The notes below the pieces were generated by a model that worked only from the letters and a program-made list of their open reading frames with translations, searched no databases and was not told the origin of the DNA. This document shows positions 5,656 through 6,856 of a stretch of DNA of 6,856 bases, piece by piece. Positions within the stretch are counted from its first letter, which is position 1; each line of letters begins with the position of its first letter. A program made the translations under genes and the position numbers. Source of the DNA: an uncultured Clostridia bacterium (GTDB taxonomy: Bacteria; Bacillota; Clostridia; Oscillospirales; Acutalibacteraceae); contig CALYNN010000085.1 in the NCBI GenBank assembly GCA_945221685.1, forward strand, positions 1-6,856. The letters are read 5' to 3'.

Positions 5656-5680
5656 ACACCGTTTTTTACGGTGTTTTTTT
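5656..5680 (+). terminator. Terminator hairpin copy in unit 3
   Basis: Third copy of the ACACCGT/ACGGTGT stem with a T7 tract, following the third copy of the tRNA 3' end. It is the last plus-strand barrier before the convergent beta-helix gene. Confidence 0.8.
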
Positions 5681-5730
5681 GCGTGTAAGGGTGGCAGATT
5701 CGAACCCACAATATTTTAAATAACCATCGT

Positions 5731-5765
5731 AAAAAGCGCACCGCAATCCTTTGCAGTACGCTTTT
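5731..5765 (-). terminator. Intrinsic terminator of the beta-helix gene
   Basis: Minus-strand stem of 15 bp (5765-5751 with 5746-5732) including two U-G pairs, tetraloop AGGA, and a T5 tract ending at 5731. On the plus strand the same positions would be A-C mismatches, so it is built for the minus strand. It lies 22 bp beyond the beta-helix stop codon. Confidence 0.85.
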
Positions 5766-5787
5766 ACTTTAACGGTATTTAAATCTT

Positions 5788-6856
5788 TTACAGCTCTTTG
5801 CAGTAGTAACGGGGAGGAGTGGTGTAGCTTGTTGGATTATCAGGCGTAGCTCCGTAATTTACTACCTTAACATCGTTGTAATTTGATGTTGACATATCTA
5901 CAAAATTATTTTCTGCATACTGTAGGTATTCCTCATCTGAGATATTGTTAAATGTATATTTTCCGGGATAGTTGCTTGAGGTATATGAGCAGTTAAAATA
6001 CATTGGATAATTAACATACTTAAAGGTATTGTTGCTGATTGTCAAACCACTGCTTCCTACAACATATATACCCTTCGTTACATAGTCGGAGGAGGAGTCG
6101 GTTCCGTATGCCTTGCCGGTAGTATCTCTGCCGATTCCGTTAAAGGTATTGTTAGTAATAACTGAATTTTTCCAGTTAACAGAGCCTATTGCATATTTAA
6201 CGCAATTTGTAAACCTACAGGAATCAACAGTAACCTCTGTATGATACTTATCGGGTGTAAAGGCGTGGGTGCCCACAGCAGTTTGAACATTTGTAAATGA
6301 GCACTTGCTGATTGTTATCTTTTTATTTGGAGTGCAGTCATAATTAGTCCAGCTTTGGCTGAATCCGCCTGTATTCCTGTCGTTAACATCAAGGTTGATA
6401 CACTCGTTTACCGAGTCCTTAATCGTCATTTGAGAATTAGAGAAGCTGCAGTTTGTGAAGCTTACATTATAGGAAGCGTCAAGCTCAACAAAGTGGCCGT
6501 TTCCGTTTATTCCTGTCATCTTAATATTTTGAAAGCTGATATTCTTACTGTGGCACAAAACAAATGCTGCACGCTCTTTGAGATTAGACGGTGCATTATT
6601 CATCTTTATTGTAGCACTTCCGTAGCCTATAAACTTAACATCGTGAACACCGTTATATCCGCTATAAGTCTTTTTATTATCGATTACAGACGGGGCGCAA
6701 AGCATAAACATAGTTGAGCTTGCACTAAGCTTTGAGGTTCCTGTTGAGCCTGCTTTATTAAGAACAACGCCATCGTTAAGCTTAATTGTAACATTACTGG
6801 GGACATACAAAGCATTAGTAATATTGTAGGTGCCTTTTGTAAGAGTAAGAGCTGTC
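5788..6856 (-). CDS. Right-handed parallel beta-helix repeat protein, C-terminal part (runs off right edge)
   Basis: The visible 355 residues contain repeated beta-helix coils rich in Asn, Ser, Thr, Val and Ile. Examples are NISFQNIKMTGINGNG, NVSFTNCSFSNSQ, KITISKCSFTNV, VTVDSCRFTNC, SVITNNTFNGIG and GLTISNNTFKYV. They have the alternation and Asn-ladder look of PbH1 repeats and the pectate-lyase-like superfold. At the right edge the frame stays open through 6856, reading TKGTYNITNALYVPSNVTIKLNDG, a typical first coil. The TTG at 6810 is therefore internal and the true start lies outside. Such proteins are usually secreted and act on, or bind, polysaccharides, but no catalytic residues can be assigned here and no signal peptide is in view. 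The tail (TPPRYYCKEL) shows no dockerin, LPXTG or transmembrane anchor. It is convergent with the tRNA and ends in its own terminator. Confidence 0.85.
   Translation of the reverse strand, partial: TALTLTKGTYNITNALYVPSNVTIKLNDGVVLNKAGSTGTSKLSASSTMFMLCAPSVIDNKKTYSGYNGVHDVKFIGYGSATIKMNNAPSNLKERAAFVLCHSKNISFQNIKMTGINGNGHFVELDASYNVSFTNCSFSNSQMTIKDSVNECINLDVNDRNTGGFSQSWTNYDCTPNKKITISKCSFTNVQTAVGTHAFTPDKYHTEVTVDSCRFTNCVKYAIGSVNWKNSVITNNTFNGIGRDTTGKAYGTDSSSDYVTKGIYVVGSSGLTISNNTFKYVNYPMYFNCSYTSSNYPGKYTFNNISDEEYLQYAENNFVDMSTSNYNDVKVVNYGATPDNPTSYTTPPRYYCKEL

Larger units (their letters stand above)
5236..5713 (+). repeat. Tandem array (2.4 copies of a 196/197-bp unit) seeded by the tRNA-Ser 3' end
   Basis: Unit 1 is 5236-5431, unit 2 is 5432-5628, and partial unit 3 is 5629-5713. 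Each starts with AATCCCACCCTCTGCGCCA, identical to the tRNA from T-loop to CCA. Then come a terminator hairpin and an inverted tRNA fragment. This first part, about 85 bp, is present three times. Units 1 and 2 also have a 110-bp segment ending in TTTTGACGC. Units 1 and 2 differ only by one T in a run and two substitutions (5418 vs 5615, 5421 vs 5618). Unit 3 differs at AACTAAG versus AACAAAG and in one T-run, then leaves the repeat after ACAATA. The array fills the gene-free stretch between the tRNA and the beta-helix gene. High identity suggests recent duplication or ongoing homogenisation. The left boundary inside the T-loop is also where tyrosine-recombinase attachment cores in tRNA genes commonly begin. 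Confidence 0.93.

Noticed and set aside
5101..5709. Several reading frames of 70-120 codons on both strands across the tRNA and the repeats
   Set aside because: They are translations of the tRNA (minus-strand string GGIRTHAPFRTNG is the familiar artefact of a serine tRNA) and of the tandem repeat. They have no proper ribosome sites, and the same peptide recurs only because the DNA repeats.
5236..5713. CRISPR array
   Set aside because: The repeats are a contiguous unit of about 197 bp with identical spacers, containing tRNA fragments and terminators. There are no short repeats with unique spacers and no cas genes in the window.

Overview
The window reads as a chromosomal segment of a low-to-moderate-GC Firmicute of class Clostridia, most likely a Ruminococcaceae/Oscillospiraceae-type gut or rumen anaerobe. 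This is inferred from several things: strong AGGAGG-type ribosome sites, vegetative promoters close to TTGACA-N17-TATAAT, a SigH-like sigma factor, a clostridial-style ilvB-ilvN-leuC order, and a beta-helix protein gene. I could not run a database search, so the taxonomy is an inference.

Layout. Positions 1-2645 (minus strand) carry a branched-chain amino acid operon, ilvB-ilvN-leuC. It is transcribed leftwards from a strong promoter at 2702-2730, and leuC runs off the left edge. Acetolactate synthase (IlvB catalytic, IlvN regulatory) makes the common valine/isoleucine precursor. LeuC starts the leucine branch. A 230-bp divergent intergenic region separates this operon from ychF (2876-3970, plus), which encodes the ribosome-associated P-loop NTPase YchF. 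After a further 176 bp, a strong promoter drives a two-gene unit: a compact SigH-like sigma factor (4147-4725) and a 93-residue double zinc-ribbon protein (4768-5049). A good intrinsic terminator (5066-5102) closes the unit.

Positions 5122-5254 hold a near-consensus promoter and a complete tRNA-Ser(UGA) gene. From the T-loop of that tRNA rightwards, about 480 bp contain no gene but a striking structure. A 196/197-bp unit is tandemly repeated 2.4 times. Each unit begins with the exact last 19 nt of the tRNA (T-loop to CCA), continues through an intrinsic terminator, and then carries an inverted copy of the tRNA T-arm and acceptor segment. The two complete units add a 110-bp segment with two hairpins. 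Next to the tRNA, the T-arm, terminator and inverted T-arm form one palindrome about 91 nt long, centred exactly on the terminator loop. This is the most unusual thing in the window.

From 5788 to the right edge (minus strand) lies the 3' part of a gene for a right-handed parallel beta-helix protein. It ends in its own terminator, which faces the repeat array. Its start lies outside the window.
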